A stretch of DNA of 18,130 bases from DASTCC01 sp035711465 (GTDB taxonomy: Bacteria; Acidobacteriota; Vicinamibacteria; Vicinamibacterales; SCN-69-37), in assembly GCA_035711465.1 (NCBI GenBank), contig DASTCC010000268.1:1-18130 (forward strand), written 5' to 3'. Every line of letters begins with the position of its first letter. Position 1 is the first letter of the stretch. The position numbers were made by a program, and so were the translations under genes. The notes beneath the pieces are model-generated. The model searched no databases. It had not been told where the DNA came from and saw nothing but the letters and a program-made list of their open reading frames with translations. Below are positions 1 through 8,468 of this stretch, piece after piece.

Positions 1-1921
1 TGGTCTGCGCCAGCGCTTCCGCTTCCTCGACGAGCGCGGCCTTCTGCTTCAGGTTGGTGGTGCGCTCGTCGCGCAGCTTGGCGAAGTAGACCTCGCAGCG
101 GCTGCGCATGAAATCGGTGGCAGTGCGGAAGCGCTCCCACAGCCGCTGCGCCGAGTGACGCGGCGCTTCGGCGACTTCCTGCCACTTCGCGTGCAGCTCG
201 CGGAGCGCGGTCGCGGTGCCGGCGAGATCGGAGTCCTTGCCGGTCTCCATGTCCGACTTGAGCGCGGCGACGATGGCCTCGGCCATGGCGATGAGCTGTT
301 CCTGGCGCTGCGCGTTGGCGAAACGGCGCCAGTCGTCGAGCTCGCGCAGCTCGCGGACGCGCGGGGCGACCTTTTCCTGCAGCGACCGCAGCGCGTTCAT
401 CGCGTCTTCGAGCTCGCGCGTCGATTCGACCTTCGCGCCCGAGTCGAGGCCGGCCTTGATGTCGCGCATCAGCCGCTCCCCTTCGCGGAGCGTGATCGTC
501 TCGGCCTCGGCGACACGCCGCGACCGCTCGATCAGCCGGGTCAGCTGCGCGGTGACATCGTGGTGCACCTTGAGCTCGGCTTCACGCGCGGCGGCCGCGC
601 GCGCAGCGAACGCCTCTTCGACGACGGCCCATCGGGCGGCCAGGTCGGTGGCGGGTCGCGACGCTGCGGCAAGAGTGGCGGCCAGACCGCGTGCCTCACG
701 GCTCAGAGCGTGCCAGCGTTCGAGCGCAGCGCTGTGGTCCTCGAGGGACGGCAGCGACTCCGCTTCAGCGACAAGCGTGGCAAGGGTTTCACGCGCTGCC
801 GCCAGCTGGGCGCCCATCTCGTGCCGCTTCCGGCACGCGGCGACCGCCAGGGCGAAACGCTCATCCAGCCGGTCGGCCTCCGGGCCATTACCGATGAGGG
901 GCATGAGCGATCGCCATTCTTCTTCGATCGGAATCAGTTGCTCGAGCACGTCGTCGCCGTCGAGCGTCTCGACGCGCTGGCACAAGGCGTCGCGGGTCGC
1001 GATCGCCTCGGCACGCTGACGTGCGAACTCGGCGGCCGCCTCGGCCTCCGCTTCGCGGCGGGCGATGGCAGCCTGGGCCGCGGTGACGGCCGCGGCAAAG
1101 CGTTCGATGGCGGCGGCGTCCGACGAGGCGAGCGCCGTCCACTGCGCCTCGACGCGGGCGAGCTCCGCACGGGCCGCAGCGACGTCGGCGATCTCGGCGA
1201 CGCGTTCGGCGTCCTCGCAGCACGCGGCCTCGCGGCGGCGCCGTTCTTCTTCGGCGGCGCGGGCTGCCGCGGCGGCCTGTTCGATTGCCTGAATCATCGT
1301 GCGCGCCCGGCGCGCGACCGCCTTCTGCTGCGTCCGGGTCTCGATCGACTCGAGCAGCGCGACCGACTCGGCGCCCGCGCCGTCCGGCACGGCGCGCTCG
1401 AAAGCCGCCATCGCGACGTCCTTGTGGTCGCTGTTCAGCGCGACCTCGACGAGCGCGTCCGCGCTCGAAATCCGTTCCATGGCCGCCTGCGAGGTCGAGG
1501 CGTGCTTCGCGTGCCGCGCGATCGCGCCGAGCGCCCGTTCGTCGGTCACCTTGGCCAGGGCCGCGGCGCGCACCGCCTCCGGCGCGTCGCCCTTGGCCAG
1601 CGTCGCGAGCCGGCGCCCGTCGCCGATGACCTCGACCGCCGCCAGCGCCACGCCCTCGTCGGGCGATCCCGCCAGCGCCAGCAGCCGGTCGGCCGCGCGG
1701 TCCCGCGCTTCGTCGTCGCTGTCCGCGCCGACGATGCGCCCGAGCACCGCGACGTCGTCGACCAGACCGACAGCGGCGCGACGCACCCGGGCGTCCGGAT
1801 CGGTTTCAGCCAGCGTGGCCAGCTCGACCGGATCGTTCAACTCGCGGAGGGCTTCGAGACGGACTGTCGGGTCGGCGTGCTTCCAGCGCGGCTGGGGCTT
1901 GAGCTTGTCCAGAATACGCAT
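1..1921 (-). CDS. HEAT-repeat / DUF349 coiled-coil protein (3' end outside window)
   Basis: The frame stays open from an ATG at 1921 to the left edge, giving 640 codons without a stop. The product begins MRILDKLKPQPRWKHADP. Residues about 10-200 look like HEAT-type helical repeats (runs such as VRLEALRELNDP and ARVRRAAVGLVDD). Residues about 200-400 are Ala/Glu/Arg-rich and probably coiled coil. The part nearest the edge has the DUF349 pattern: WQEVAEAP, then LWERFRTATDFMRSRCEVYF. No signal peptide or membrane segment is seen, so it is probably cytoplasmic. The DUF349 family has no firmly established biochemical role, and I assign none. The start codon is the first ATG that gives the family-like N-terminus. 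No Shine-Dalgarno precedes it; a weak -10-like TATATC lies at 1944-1939 on the minus strand. The long plus-strand open frames across this region are GC-skew shadows. Confidence 0.85.
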   Translation of the reverse strand, partial: MRILDKLKPQPRWKHADPTVRLEALRELNDPVELATLAETDPDARVRRAAVGLVDDVAVLGRIVGADSDDEARDRAADRLLALAGSPDEGVALAAVEVIGDGRRLATLAKGDAPEAVRAAALAKVTDERALGAIARHAKHASTSQAAMERISSADALVEVALNSDHKDVAMAAFERAVPDGAGAESVALLESIETRTQQKAVARRARTMIQAIEQAAAAARAAEEERRRREAACCEDAERVAEIADVAAARAELARVEAQWTALASSDAAAIERFAAAVTAAQAAIARREAEAEAAAEFARQRAEAIATRDALCQRVETLDGDDVLEQLIPIEEEWRSLMPLIGNGPEADRLDERFALAVAACRKRHEMGAQLAAARETLATLVAEAESLPSLEDHSAALERWHALSREARGLAATLAAASRPATDLAARWAVVEEAFAARAAAAREAELKVHHDVTAQLTRLIERSRRVAEAETITLREGERLMRDIKAGLDSGAKVESTRELEDAMNALRSLQEKVAPRVRELRELDDWRRFANAQRQEQLIAMAEAIVAALKSDMETGKDSDLAGTATALRELHAKWQEVAEAPRHSAQRLWERFRTATDFMRSRCEVYFAKLRDERTTNLKQKAALVEEAEALAQT

Positions 1922-1972
1922 AGCCGGGAAACGGCACTGATATATGAAAAGGGCATGCCGTACTCCCGGGGA

Positions 1973-2005
1973 GGGACCACCCGAAGTGGACGAATTTGGT
2001 GTCCC
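1973..2005. other. Imperfect hairpin upstream of the DUF349 gene
   Basis: GGGACCACC and GGTGTCCC form an imperfect stem with one bulged base. A second small dyad, CCAC-N5-GTGG, lies inside. It sits 50-85 bases upstream of the DUF349 start and could be a leader or operator structure. No U-tract follows on either strand, so I do not call it a terminator. Significance is uncertain. Confidence 0.2.
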
Positions 2006-2036
2006 TTATGACTCAAAGAGTTACAGGGAAGTCTGA

Positions 2037-2091
2037 GATTCCGGAATCGTACTGGTGATTCGACCGATCCGGGTCACCGGATAGCCGAATC
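2037..2091. repeat. Palindrome cluster in the DUF349-pepF gap
   Basis: The 260-base gap 1922-2181 holds no gene. It contains a perfect 12-base palindrome, GATTCCGGAATC, at 2037-2048. Eight bases later comes a nested hairpin: outer arms GATTCG (2057-2062) and CGAATC (2086-2091), inner arms ATCCGG (2067-2072) and CCGGAT (2077-2082), with a four-base loop. The GATTC/GAATC core is shared by both elements. It lies downstream of the pepF stop codon (2182) in the direction of transcription, so it could end or stabilise the pepF transcript, or be a REP-like element. There is no clear U-tract. Confidence 0.45.
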
Positions 2092-2181
2092 CAAGCGGAT
2101 GGTGTGACGAACGGCGGTGCGGTCTTCCGGTCGGGACGCGCGCCGCTGGACAAGTCCGCGTCGAGCGACGCGATCCCAGGC

Positions 2182-4005
2182 TCACAGCAGTGATTCGAGA
2201 CGGCCGACCAGCCCCTCGAGTTGATCGACGACGGCTTCGACCGTCGAGGGCTGACTGAGGTCGACGCCCGCGTCTTTCAGAAGCGTCATCGGATGATCGG
2301 ATCCGCCCGCGCCCAGGAGATCCAGATAGCGTTGTCTCGCCGCGGCGCGACTTTCGGCCGGCCCTTCGGTGATTTCCCTCGCCAGCTTGGCCGCCGACGC
2401 AAAGCACGTCGCGTACTGGTAGACGTAATACGGCGTGTTGAAGAAGTGCGGAATGCGCGCCCAGGTGATCGGCGTCAGCGGCTCGAGGTCGACCGAATCG
2501 CCGTAGTACGCCTCGAAACATTCCTTGTAGAGTGCGTTCAGCACTTCGGCGGTGATCGGCTCGTCGCGCTCGACGCGTTCGTGCGCGGCCAGCTCGAAAT
2601 CGGCGAACAGCACCTGGGTGTAGAAGGTGCTGGTGATGTTGTCGATCGCGTGCTGGAGCAGCACGATGCGCTCGTCCTTGTCGGTGGCGCGGGCGAGCCA
2701 GTGCTCGAGGAGCAGCGCCTCGTTGAGCGTCGACGGCACCTCGGCGACGAAGATGGTGTAGTCCGAGTAGACGAAGGGCTGCCGCTCGTGCGAGAGCATC
2801 GTGTGCATCGAGTGGCCCATCTCGTGGGCGAGCGTGAACACGTCGTCGAGCGTGTCCGCCCAATTCATCAGCATGTATGGATGCACCCCGTAAACCGGGG
2901 CTGAATAGGCGCCGCTGCGCTTGCCGTCGTTCTCGTAGACGTCGATCCAGCGCTCGGCGAACCCGCGCCGCATCCGCGCCTGGTACTCATCGCCGAGCGG
3001 CGCCACCGCGTCGACGATCGGGCCGAGCACTTCACCGTAATCGTAGCGGCGCGTCCACTCGATGATCGGGATCGAGAAGTCGTAGGGACAGTAGCGATCG
3101 AGCTTGAGCGCGCGGCGCCGCAGGCGGTGATACCGCCGCAGCGGCTCGACGCCGGCCCGGGTCGCCTTGATCAGGTTGTCGACGACCGATCGCGGGATGT
3201 TGTTGCCGTGGAGCGCCGCGTCGAGCGTCGTCTGATACCCGCGGGCACGGGCGTGGAACCAGTCGCGCTGGCAGACCGAGTGATAGAGCGTCGCGTATGT
3301 ATTGATATTGGTCTGATACGTCCCGTAGTGGCCCAGGAAGGCCTTGCGCCGGTCTTCCTGATTCCGATTGGTCGCGAGCACCGCCCGGTACTGGCCGTAC
3401 GACATCGTCACCGTGGCGCCGGTGCTGAGCGTGACTTCGGGAAACTTCGCGTCGGCCGTCGACAGCGCCTGATAGGCCTCGTTCGGGGTCCCCGACAGGC
3501 GCGTCGCGAGCGACATCAGCCGCTCGCCCTTCTCGTCGAGGACGTGCTCCTGCTGCCGGTACACCTCTTCAATGGCGAACCGGTACTGCGCCAGCTCGGG
3601 GCTCTCGTCCATCCACTGGCGCACCGTTTCGAGCGGAATCGACAGCAGTTCCGGGCTGAACCACGACGTTGCCTGCTGCCAGCGCGCCACGAGCGCCTGA
3701 ATCTGCTGGCGCCGCGCGTTCACCGCGTTGTCGCGCTGGTCCTCGTCGTAGCGGAGCGACGGGAAGAAATAGACCTTGTAGGCCAGCTGGCCGAGCTCGT
3801 CGTTGAGCAGGTAGGCCGTCAGCAGCCGATGGGCGCCTTCCAGGAGCGATCCGCGCAGCGCCGCGTACTCCTCGATGCGCCTCTCGAGCTCCGCCCGAGC
3901 CGCGTCCCACGACGACCAGTCGGCGTAGATGTCCGCGAGGTTCCACTTGTAGCGGTCGTCGATTTCGGCGCGGTTTCGCGGCCGGGCCTCGGCACTGGTG
4001 GTCAT
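2182..4005 (-). CDS. pepF: Oligoendopeptidase F-type zinc metallopeptidase (M3 family)
   Basis: A cytoplasmic zinc peptidase of the M3B/PepF family, which cuts oligopeptides of roughly 7-20 residues during peptide turnover. The protein is 607 residues from the ATG used here, the normal family length of about 600. The zinc site is visible: LAHEMGHSMHTM contains HEMGH starting at residue 394, and the third ligand is expected in the downstream FVAEVPSTLNEALL segment. The N-terminus has the family's RYKWNLADIY pattern, and the C-terminal part has the usual helical segment with PYYVYQYATCFASA. No signal peptide is present. Starts at 4014 (ATG) and 4032 (GTG) are also in frame. I prefer 4005 because TACAAT (minus strand, 4018-4013) sits seven bases before it, fitting a leaderless transcript. 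The choice is not certain. The gene runs divergently from the propeller protein at 4150. Confidence 0.93.
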   Translation of the reverse strand: MTTSAEARPRNRAEIDDRYKWNLADIYADWSSWDAARAELERRIEEYAALRGSLLEGAHRLLTAYLLNDELGQLAYKVYFFPSLRYDEDQRDNAVNARRQQIQALVARWQQATSWFSPELLSIPLETVRQWMDESPELAQYRFAIEEVYRQQEHVLDEKGERLMSLATRLSGTPNEAYQALSTADAKFPEVTLSTGATVTMSYGQYRAVLATNRNQEDRRKAFLGHYGTYQTNINTYATLYHSVCQRDWFHARARGYQTTLDAALHGNNIPRSVVDNLIKATRAGVEPLRRYHRLRRRALKLDRYCPYDFSIPIIEWTRRYDYGEVLGPIVDAVAPLGDEYQARMRRGFAERWIDVYENDGKRSGAYSAPVYGVHPYMLMNWADTLDDVFTLAHEMGHSMHTMLSHERQPFVYSDYTIFVAEVPSTLNEALLLEHWLARATDKDERIVLLQHAIDNITSTFYTQVLFADFELAAHERVERDEPITAEVLNALYKECFEAYYGDSVDLEPLTPITWARIPHFFNTPYYVYQYATCFASAAKLAREITEGPAESRAAARQRYLDLLGAGGSDHPMTLLKDAGVDLSQPSTVEAVVDQLEGLVGRLESLL

Positions 4006-4012
4006 GATTCGC

Positions 4013-4018
4013 ATTGTA
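4013..4018 (-). promoter_or_regulatory. -10-like hexamer TACAAT before pepF
   Basis: TACAAT on the minus strand ends seven bases before the ATG at 4005. No Shine-Dalgarno is visible for any candidate start, so this fits a leaderless promoter. No good -35 is seen. Confidence 0.35.
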
Positions 4019-4119
4019 TCGGCACGAGCCACGCGGACACCGGTTAGAGCCGCGTTGGACTTTTTTGGTGGGCAGCTCGCCCGGCGCCGGTCCGGCTACT
4101 ACCCGCGGTCGCGAGGCCC

Positions 4120-4142
4120 TATAATCGGCCTCTCCTGGAGGG
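4120..4142 (+). promoter_or_regulatory. -10 box and Shine-Dalgarno of the propeller gene
   Basis: A consensus TATAAT lies at 4120-4125. A strong GGAGGG Shine-Dalgarno lies at 4137-4142, seven bases before the ATG at 4150, and fixes that start. No recognisable TTGACA occurs 16-18 bases upstream of the -10. Confidence 0.6.
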
Positions 4143-4149
4143 TTCGTTC

Positions 4150-7100
4150 ATGGTGAGGCACCTGCGTCTCGTCACCTTGCTGGCGCTCGTCGGCGGCGTG
4201 GCCTTTGCGAGCCGATCGGCCGTGCAAGGGCAGCCGGCGGCATCCGTCCCGGTGGCCACGGAATTCGAGTCGCTGCATTTCCGATCGATCGGGCCAGCGA
4301 CGATGTCGGGCCGGGTCTCCGACCTTGCGGTTTACGACGCCAACCCGGCGATCTTCTACGTCGCCACCGCCCACGGCGGCGTCTGGAAAACGACCAACAA
4401 CGGCACCACGTTCGAGGCGCTCTTCCAGGACCAGGGGCTCATGTCCGTCGGGGACATCACCATCTCGCAGACCAACCCCAACCTGGTCTGGGTCGGCACC
4501 GGCGAGTCGAACAACCGCCAGAGCACGTCGTGGGGCGACGGCGTCTACAAGTCGACCGACGGCGGCAAGACCTGGACGCACATGGGGCTGCGCGAGTCGC
4601 GCCACATCAATCGCATCGTCATCCATCCGACGAACACCGACGTCGTCCTCGTCGCCGCCACCGGGCCGCTCTTCGGTGCCGGCGGCGATCGCGGCGTCTA
4701 CAAGACCGTAGACGGCGGCAAGACGTGGAAGCCGGTGCTCAAGGTCGACGACGACACGGGCGCCAACGACCTGGTGATGTCGGCGGTCGATTCGAACGTG
4801 CTCTACGCGTCGATGTATCAGCGGCGACGGCTGCAGTGCTGCATGAACGGCGGCGGTCCGGGCAGCGGCGTGTGGAAATCGACCGACGGCGGCGACACGT
4901 GGACGCGCATCCAGAGCGGCGGATTCCCGACCGCGCCGCTCGGACGCATCGCGCTCGACGTCTACCGGCCGACGAGCACGCTCGTCTACGCGCTCGTCGA
5001 AGGTCAGAGCGCGCCGGGCGGCGGCCGCGGCGGTGGTGGCGGCGGTGGCGGCGGAGGCGGTGCTGCTGGAGGTCGCGGGCAGGCAGGCGGCGCTCAGCCG
5101 GCGGCCGGCACCAGCGATACCGGCCTCTACCGGTCCGACGACGGCGGCGCGACCTGGGAGAAGCTCTCGAGCGTCAACCCGCGGCCGATGTACTTCAGCC
5201 AGGTCCGCATCGATCCGAGCAGCCCCGATCGCATCTACATGGGCGGCGTCGGCCTTCACATGTCGATCGACGGCGGCCGCACCTTCCAGACGGATGCGGC
5301 GCAGGCGATTCACGACGACATTCACGCCATCTGGATCAATCCGAAGAATCCGGATCACATCCTGATCGGCGGCGACGGCGGCGTCGCCACGACCTACGAC
5401 CGCAGCCAGACCTGGGTGCAGTATCCGAATCTGCCGCTGGCGCTCTACTACCACGTCAGCGTCGACATGGCGACGCCGTTCAACGTCTGCGGCGGCCTGC
5501 AGGACAACTACAACTGGTGCGGTCCGAGTGCGGTGCGCTTCTCGCGCGGCATCCGCAACAGCGACTGGTATCAGGTGCAGGGCGGCGACGGCTTCGTCAC
5601 CCTCACCGATCTCAGGGACGATCGCTACGTCTACACCGAGTCGCAGGACGGCAACCTGTCGCGCCGCAACCGCTTCACCGGCGAGAGCACCGGAATCCGT
5701 CCGACGTTCCAGAACAGCAACCCGCCGCCGGCCGAGGGCGCGCTGCCGTACCGCTTCAACTGGGACACGCCGATGATCTTCTCGCCGCACGATCCAGGCT
5801 CGCTGATCGTCGCCGCGAACAAGGTGTTCCGGTCGACCGATCGCGGCGACTCGTGGTCGGTGCTGAGCGGCGATCTCACGAGCAACGCCGATCGCCGCGA
5901 GATCATGGTGATGGGCGTGCGCGGCAGCGACATCCGCATCGCCGCCAACGACGGCATCTCCAACTGGCCGACGATCGTCTCGCTCGCCGAGTCACCCAAG
6001 CAGGCCGGCGTCTACTACACCGGCACCGACGACGGCGTCGTCAGCATGTCGCGCGACGCCGGCAAGACCTGGACGCGCGTCGACGACAAGATGCCCGGGT
6101 TCCCGGCCGGCGCGTGGGTCTCCGAGGTCGTGCCGTCGAAGTACGACGCCAACGTCGTCTACGTCACCGCCGACGCGCATCGCCTCAACGACTACAAGAC
6201 CTACGTGTGGGCGAGCACCGACGGCGGCAATTCCTTCAAGTCGCTGAACGGCAACCTGCAGGATCAGGTCGTCCGGACGCTCACGGAGGATCCGCGTAAT
6301 CCTGACGTGCTCTACCTGGGCACGGAGACGGGCATCTTCCTGTCGCTCGATCGCGGCGCCAGCTGGCGCCGGCTGAAGGCGAACCTGCCGACGGTGCGCG
6401 TCGACGAAATCACGATCCATCCGCGCGACAACGCGATGGTCGTCGCCACGCACGGACGCTCGCTCTGGATCCTCGACCACCTCGAGCCGATCCAGGAGTA
6501 CGCCGCGGCGCAGTCGGCCGGCGCGTCCTCGTCCGGGGCGCGGCTGTTCTCGATTCCCAACGGCTTCCAGTGGCGCGAGTGGGACAACCAGAACGACGAG
6601 TTCTGGGGACATCAGTTCTTCGTCGGCGAGAATCCGCCGACCGACGCGGTGATCCAGTTCCATCTCAAGCAGAAGGTCGGCGAGCTCAAGCTGCGGATCA
6701 CCGATGCCACCGGCAAGGAAGTGCGCGTGCTCGACGTCGCCGCGGCGAAGAACGCGCCCGGCATCCAGACCGTGTGCTGGGACATGCGCGTTCAGCCGAT
6801 CCCGGCGCTCGCCGGCGCCGGCGGCCCGCAGGGCGGCCGCGGCGGCGGGCGAGCGGGTGGCGGCGGCGGACCGGTGCCGGGCGTGCCTGCGCCGATGCCG
6901 GTGTCGGGCAGTAGCCCGGAGAATCCGTGTGACGGTGGCGGCGGCGGCTTCGGCGGCTTCGGCGGAGGCGGTGGCAGCCCCGGTCCGTGGGTGATGCCGG
7001 GCTCGTACAACGTCTCGCTGATGATCGACGGCAAGGCGGTCGACACCAAACCGATGCGCGTGTCGCTCGATCCGGAGTACACGCTCACCGACATGCAGCG

Positions 7101-7587
7101 GCGGCGCTACTACGACACGGTGATCGATCTGCACGAGATGCAGCGCCGCGGCACCGAGATGGCCAACGCGCTGAATCAGGTGTACGGGCAGATGAACGAC
7201 CTCCGCGGCAAGATGGCCGGCATGGCGAACGTGCCCGACGCCGTGAAGGGGCAGTTCGAGATGACCACCAAGGAGCTCGACACGGTGCGCGTCAAGTTCG
7301 GCGTGCCACCGCCGGCGCCGGGCCAGGGCGGCGGCCGCGGCGGCGGCCGCGGCGGTGCGCCCGTCAACCCCGCGGACCTGCTTGCCCGCACCGCGGCGGT
7401 GAAGGGCCGGATGCTCGCGTTCTACGACACGCCGAGCGACGCCCTGATGCGCGAGTACACGGCCATGAAGACCGATTTGCCGAAGGCGCTGCTCGACGCC
7501 AACGCGTTCCTGACCAAGGCGGCGGCGCTCAGCCAGGCGCTCGCGAAGTCGAGCGTGACGCTGACCGTGCCGGCGCCGGTCAAGTGA
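4150..7587 (+). CDS. Secreted Asp-box (BNR) / sortilin-type beta-propeller protein with polyglycine linkers
   Basis: A 1145-residue exported protein. Residues 1-28 form a signal peptide (basic MVRHLR, hydrophobic LVTLLALVGGVAFA, then a cut around VQGQPA). The mature start FRSIGPATMSGRVSDLAV is typical of the WD40/YVTN/BNR-like sortilin-N proteins common in Acidobacteria. About ten Asp-box turns of the type S-x-D-x-G-x-T-W occur, near residues 81, 135, 187, 243, 329, 372, 562, 634, 689 and 732. This indicates one or two large propellers over residues about 40-770. A beta-rich domain follows (about 800-1000), then a helical C-terminus (about 1000-1145). Three Gly-rich runs interrupt it, near residues 289-316, 892-943 and 1057-1069. 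Asp-boxes mark the fold, not an enzyme activity: the name 'glycosyl hydrolase' often given to relatives is unsupported, and no catalytic residues are claimed. It is probably periplasmic or surface-bound and monocistronic. Confidence 0.88.
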   Translation: MVRHLRLVTLLALVGGVAFASRSAVQGQPAASVPVATEFESLHFRSIGPATMSGRVSDLAVYDANPAIFYVATAHGGVWKTTNNGTTFEALFQDQGLMSVGDITISQTNPNLVWVGTGESNNRQSTSWGDGVYKSTDGGKTWTHMGLRESRHINRIVIHPTNTDVVLVAATGPLFGAGGDRGVYKTVDGGKTWKPVLKVDDDTGANDLVMSAVDSNVLYASMYQRRRLQCCMNGGGPGSGVWKSTDGGDTWTRIQSGGFPTAPLGRIALDVYRPTSTLVYALVEGQSAPGGGRGGGGGGGGGGGAAGGRGQAGGAQPAAGTSDTGLYRSDDGGATWEKLSSVNPRPMYFSQVRIDPSSPDRIYMGGVGLHMSIDGGRTFQTDAAQAIHDDIHAIWINPKNPDHILIGGDGGVATTYDRSQTWVQYPNLPLALYYHVSVDMATPFNVCGGLQDNYNWCGPSAVRFSRGIRNSDWYQVQGGDGFVTLTDLRDDRYVYTESQDGNLSRRNRFTGESTGIRPTFQNSNPPPAEGALPYRFNWDTPMIFSPHDPGSLIVAANKVFRSTDRGDSWSVLSGDLTSNADRREIMVMGVRGSDIRIAANDGISNWPTIVSLAESPKQAGVYYTGTDDGVVSMSRDAGKTWTRVDDKMPGFPAGAWVSEVVPSKYDANVVYVTADAHRLNDYKTYVWASTDGGNSFKSLNGNLQDQVVRTLTEDPRNPDVLYLGTETGIFLSLDRGASWRRLKANLPTVRVDEITIHPRDNAMVVATHGRSLWILDHLEPIQEYAAAQSAGASSSGARLFSIPNGFQWREWDNQNDEFWGHQFFVGENPPTDAVIQFHLKQKVGELKLRITDATGKEVRVLDVAAAKNAPGIQTVCWDMRVQPIPALAGAGGPQGGRGGGRAGGGGGPVPGVPAPMPVSGSSPENPCDGGGGGFGGFGGGGGSPGPWVMPGSYNVSLMIDGKAVDTKPMRVSLDPEYTLTDMQRRRYYDTVIDLHEMQRRGTEMANALNQVYGQMNDLRGKMAGMANVPDAVKGQFEMTTKELDTVRVKFGVPPPAPGQGGGRGGGRGGAPVNPADLLARTAAVKGRMLAFYDTPSDALMREYTAMKTDLPKALLDANAFLTKAAALSQALAKSSVTLTVPAPVK

Positions 7588-7608
7588 CGCGCGCGCTTAA
7601 TTGAGACT

Positions 7609-7643
7609 CACGGCCGCGGCGGGCGTTGCTCGTCGCGGCCGTG
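7609..7643 (+). terminator. Hairpin terminator after the propeller gene
   Basis: CACGGCCGCG (7609-7618) and CGCGGCCGTG (7634-7643) form a perfect 10-base-pair GC-rich stem with a 15-base loop, 21 bases after the stop codon. Only a weak T-run (GTGTTTCC) follows, so termination efficiency is unknown. Confidence 0.6.
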
Positions 7644-7653
7644 GTGTTTCCGG

Positions 7654-7695
7654 AAGGCTTCGAGGCTTGGAGGCTTGGGGCTTGAAGGCTTGGAG
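7654..7695. repeat. Degenerate tandem repeat of an AGGCTTGG-like unit
   Basis: About five imperfect copies of an 8-10 base unit (aGGCTTgg/GGCTTGaa) follow one another between the terminator and the VWFA-like pseudogene. The run is noncoding and overlaps a possible -35 (TTGGGG, 7675-7680) for the TACAAT at 7699. It looks like a dispersed minisatellite-type intergenic repeat. Confidence 0.6.
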
Positions 7696-7704
7696 GGCTA
7701 CAAT
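7675..7704 (+). promoter_or_regulatory. Probable promoter of the VWFA-related pseudogene
   Basis: TACAAT at 7699-7704 lies 18 bases after TTGGGG (7675-7680). Transcription from about 7711 would leave a leader of about 18 bases before the GTG at 7729. This supports that start over a TTG at 7675, which lies inside the promoter and repeat. Confidence 0.4.
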
Positions 7705-7728
7705 CGCCGAATCACCTCGAGATCAACC

Positions 7729-8345
7729 GTGCTGGCGTCACTCCGGCGCGTCGGTGTCCTTGCCATCGTGCTCACGGCGCTGCCGCTCTTGGCGCAGACG
7801 CCGCAGTTTCGCGCCACGTCCGAACTGATCGAAGTGCAGGCCGTCGTCACCGACAAGTCGGGTACTCCCGCGCGTGGCCTGACGCGCGACGACTTCGTGG
7901 TGACCGAGGACGGCGTCCGCCAGGAGATTGCGCAGTTTCATTTCGTCGATCTGCCGCCGCCGGTCGCGGCGCAAGAGAGAGCGCCGAGCCTGACGCCGGC
8001 GACGACGGCGAACAACCACATCCCGCGCGACGGGCGCCTGTATGTGATCGTGCTCGACGCCTTTCACGTCGACAGCTCCCAGAGCGCGAACGTGCGCAAG
8101 TACGCGCGTCAGTTCATCACCGAGTCCATCGGCGCCGATGATGCGGCGGCCGTGGTCACGCTCGGCGGGATGAGCAACCAGCCGTTCACCAAGGAGAAGG
8201 CGCGCCTGCTGCGCGCTGTCGACGGCTTCATCGGCAGAAGCCCCGGCCGGCGACGAGCAACATCGACGAGTTGTCGATTGAGTCCTACAAAGTCGCATCG
8301 AATCCGCTCGCACCTTACGCGAGCTCAGCCGGCGTGGCCTCTTAA
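7729..8345 (+). pseudogene. Truncated, frameshifted acidobacterial VWFA-related protein
   Basis: From a GTG at 7729 the product starts MLASLRRVGVLAIVLTALPL, a clear signal peptide. It continues with the acidobacterial VWFA-related N-terminus (FRATSELIEVQAVVTDKSGTPARGLTRDDF shape) and the start of the VWA fold (YVIVLDAFHVD, then DDAAAVVTLGGMSNQPFT). Near 8236-8240 the frame is lost. In the -1 frame the text continues sensibly as KPRPATSNIDELSIESYKV up to TAA at 8343-8345, as if one base were missing in GGCAG(G)AAG. Even after repair the protein would be only about 205 residues, against roughly 300-600 for relatives, so the C-terminal half is gone. Without repair the frame runs on to 8415 as unrelated sequence. 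It borders the lower-GC segment, suggesting truncation by insertion or deletion. An assembly error could explain the frameshift but not the truncation. Confidence 0.65.
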
Positions 8346-8468
8346 CAAAAAACTAACCGGCCGTGTTCAGAAAGGCCTTGAAGATCTCCTTGACGCCCCC
8401 CCCCAACGGATCTAGCCTGCGGTCTGTCCAAATTCCAGTCGACGGCCGCGACGTTTTTAAAAAGAGCG

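Noticed and set aside
155..2011. Long plus-strand open frame opposite the DUF349 gene
   Set aside because: Its product is Arg/Gly-rich low-complexity sequence with no domain, while the minus strand encodes a coherent HEAT/DUF349 protein. High G+C leaves antisense frames open.
4099..5790. 563-residue minus-strand open frame under the propeller gene
   Set aside because: Arg/Val/Asp-rich antisense composition, no motif; the plus strand has signal peptide, Asp-boxes and Shine-Dalgarno.
4530..6299. 589-residue plus-strand frame inside the propeller gene
   Set aside because: Extremely Arg-rich translation in a shifted frame of a well-supported gene.
8396..8404. Run of nine C residues as a phase-variation tract
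   Set aside because: It lies upstream of the likely start and outside any supported reading frame, so its length would not switch a product.
8454..8463. TTTTTAAAAA palindrome before the DsbA-like gene
   Set aside because: Simple homopolymer dyad at the wrong distance for a clear promoter; not distinctive enough to call.
8363..8468. Upstream extension of the DsbA-like frame to an ATG at 8363
   Set aside because: The extension has no signal, membrane segment or Shine-Dalgarno, while the other frame from 8469 supplies the expected membrane anchor.
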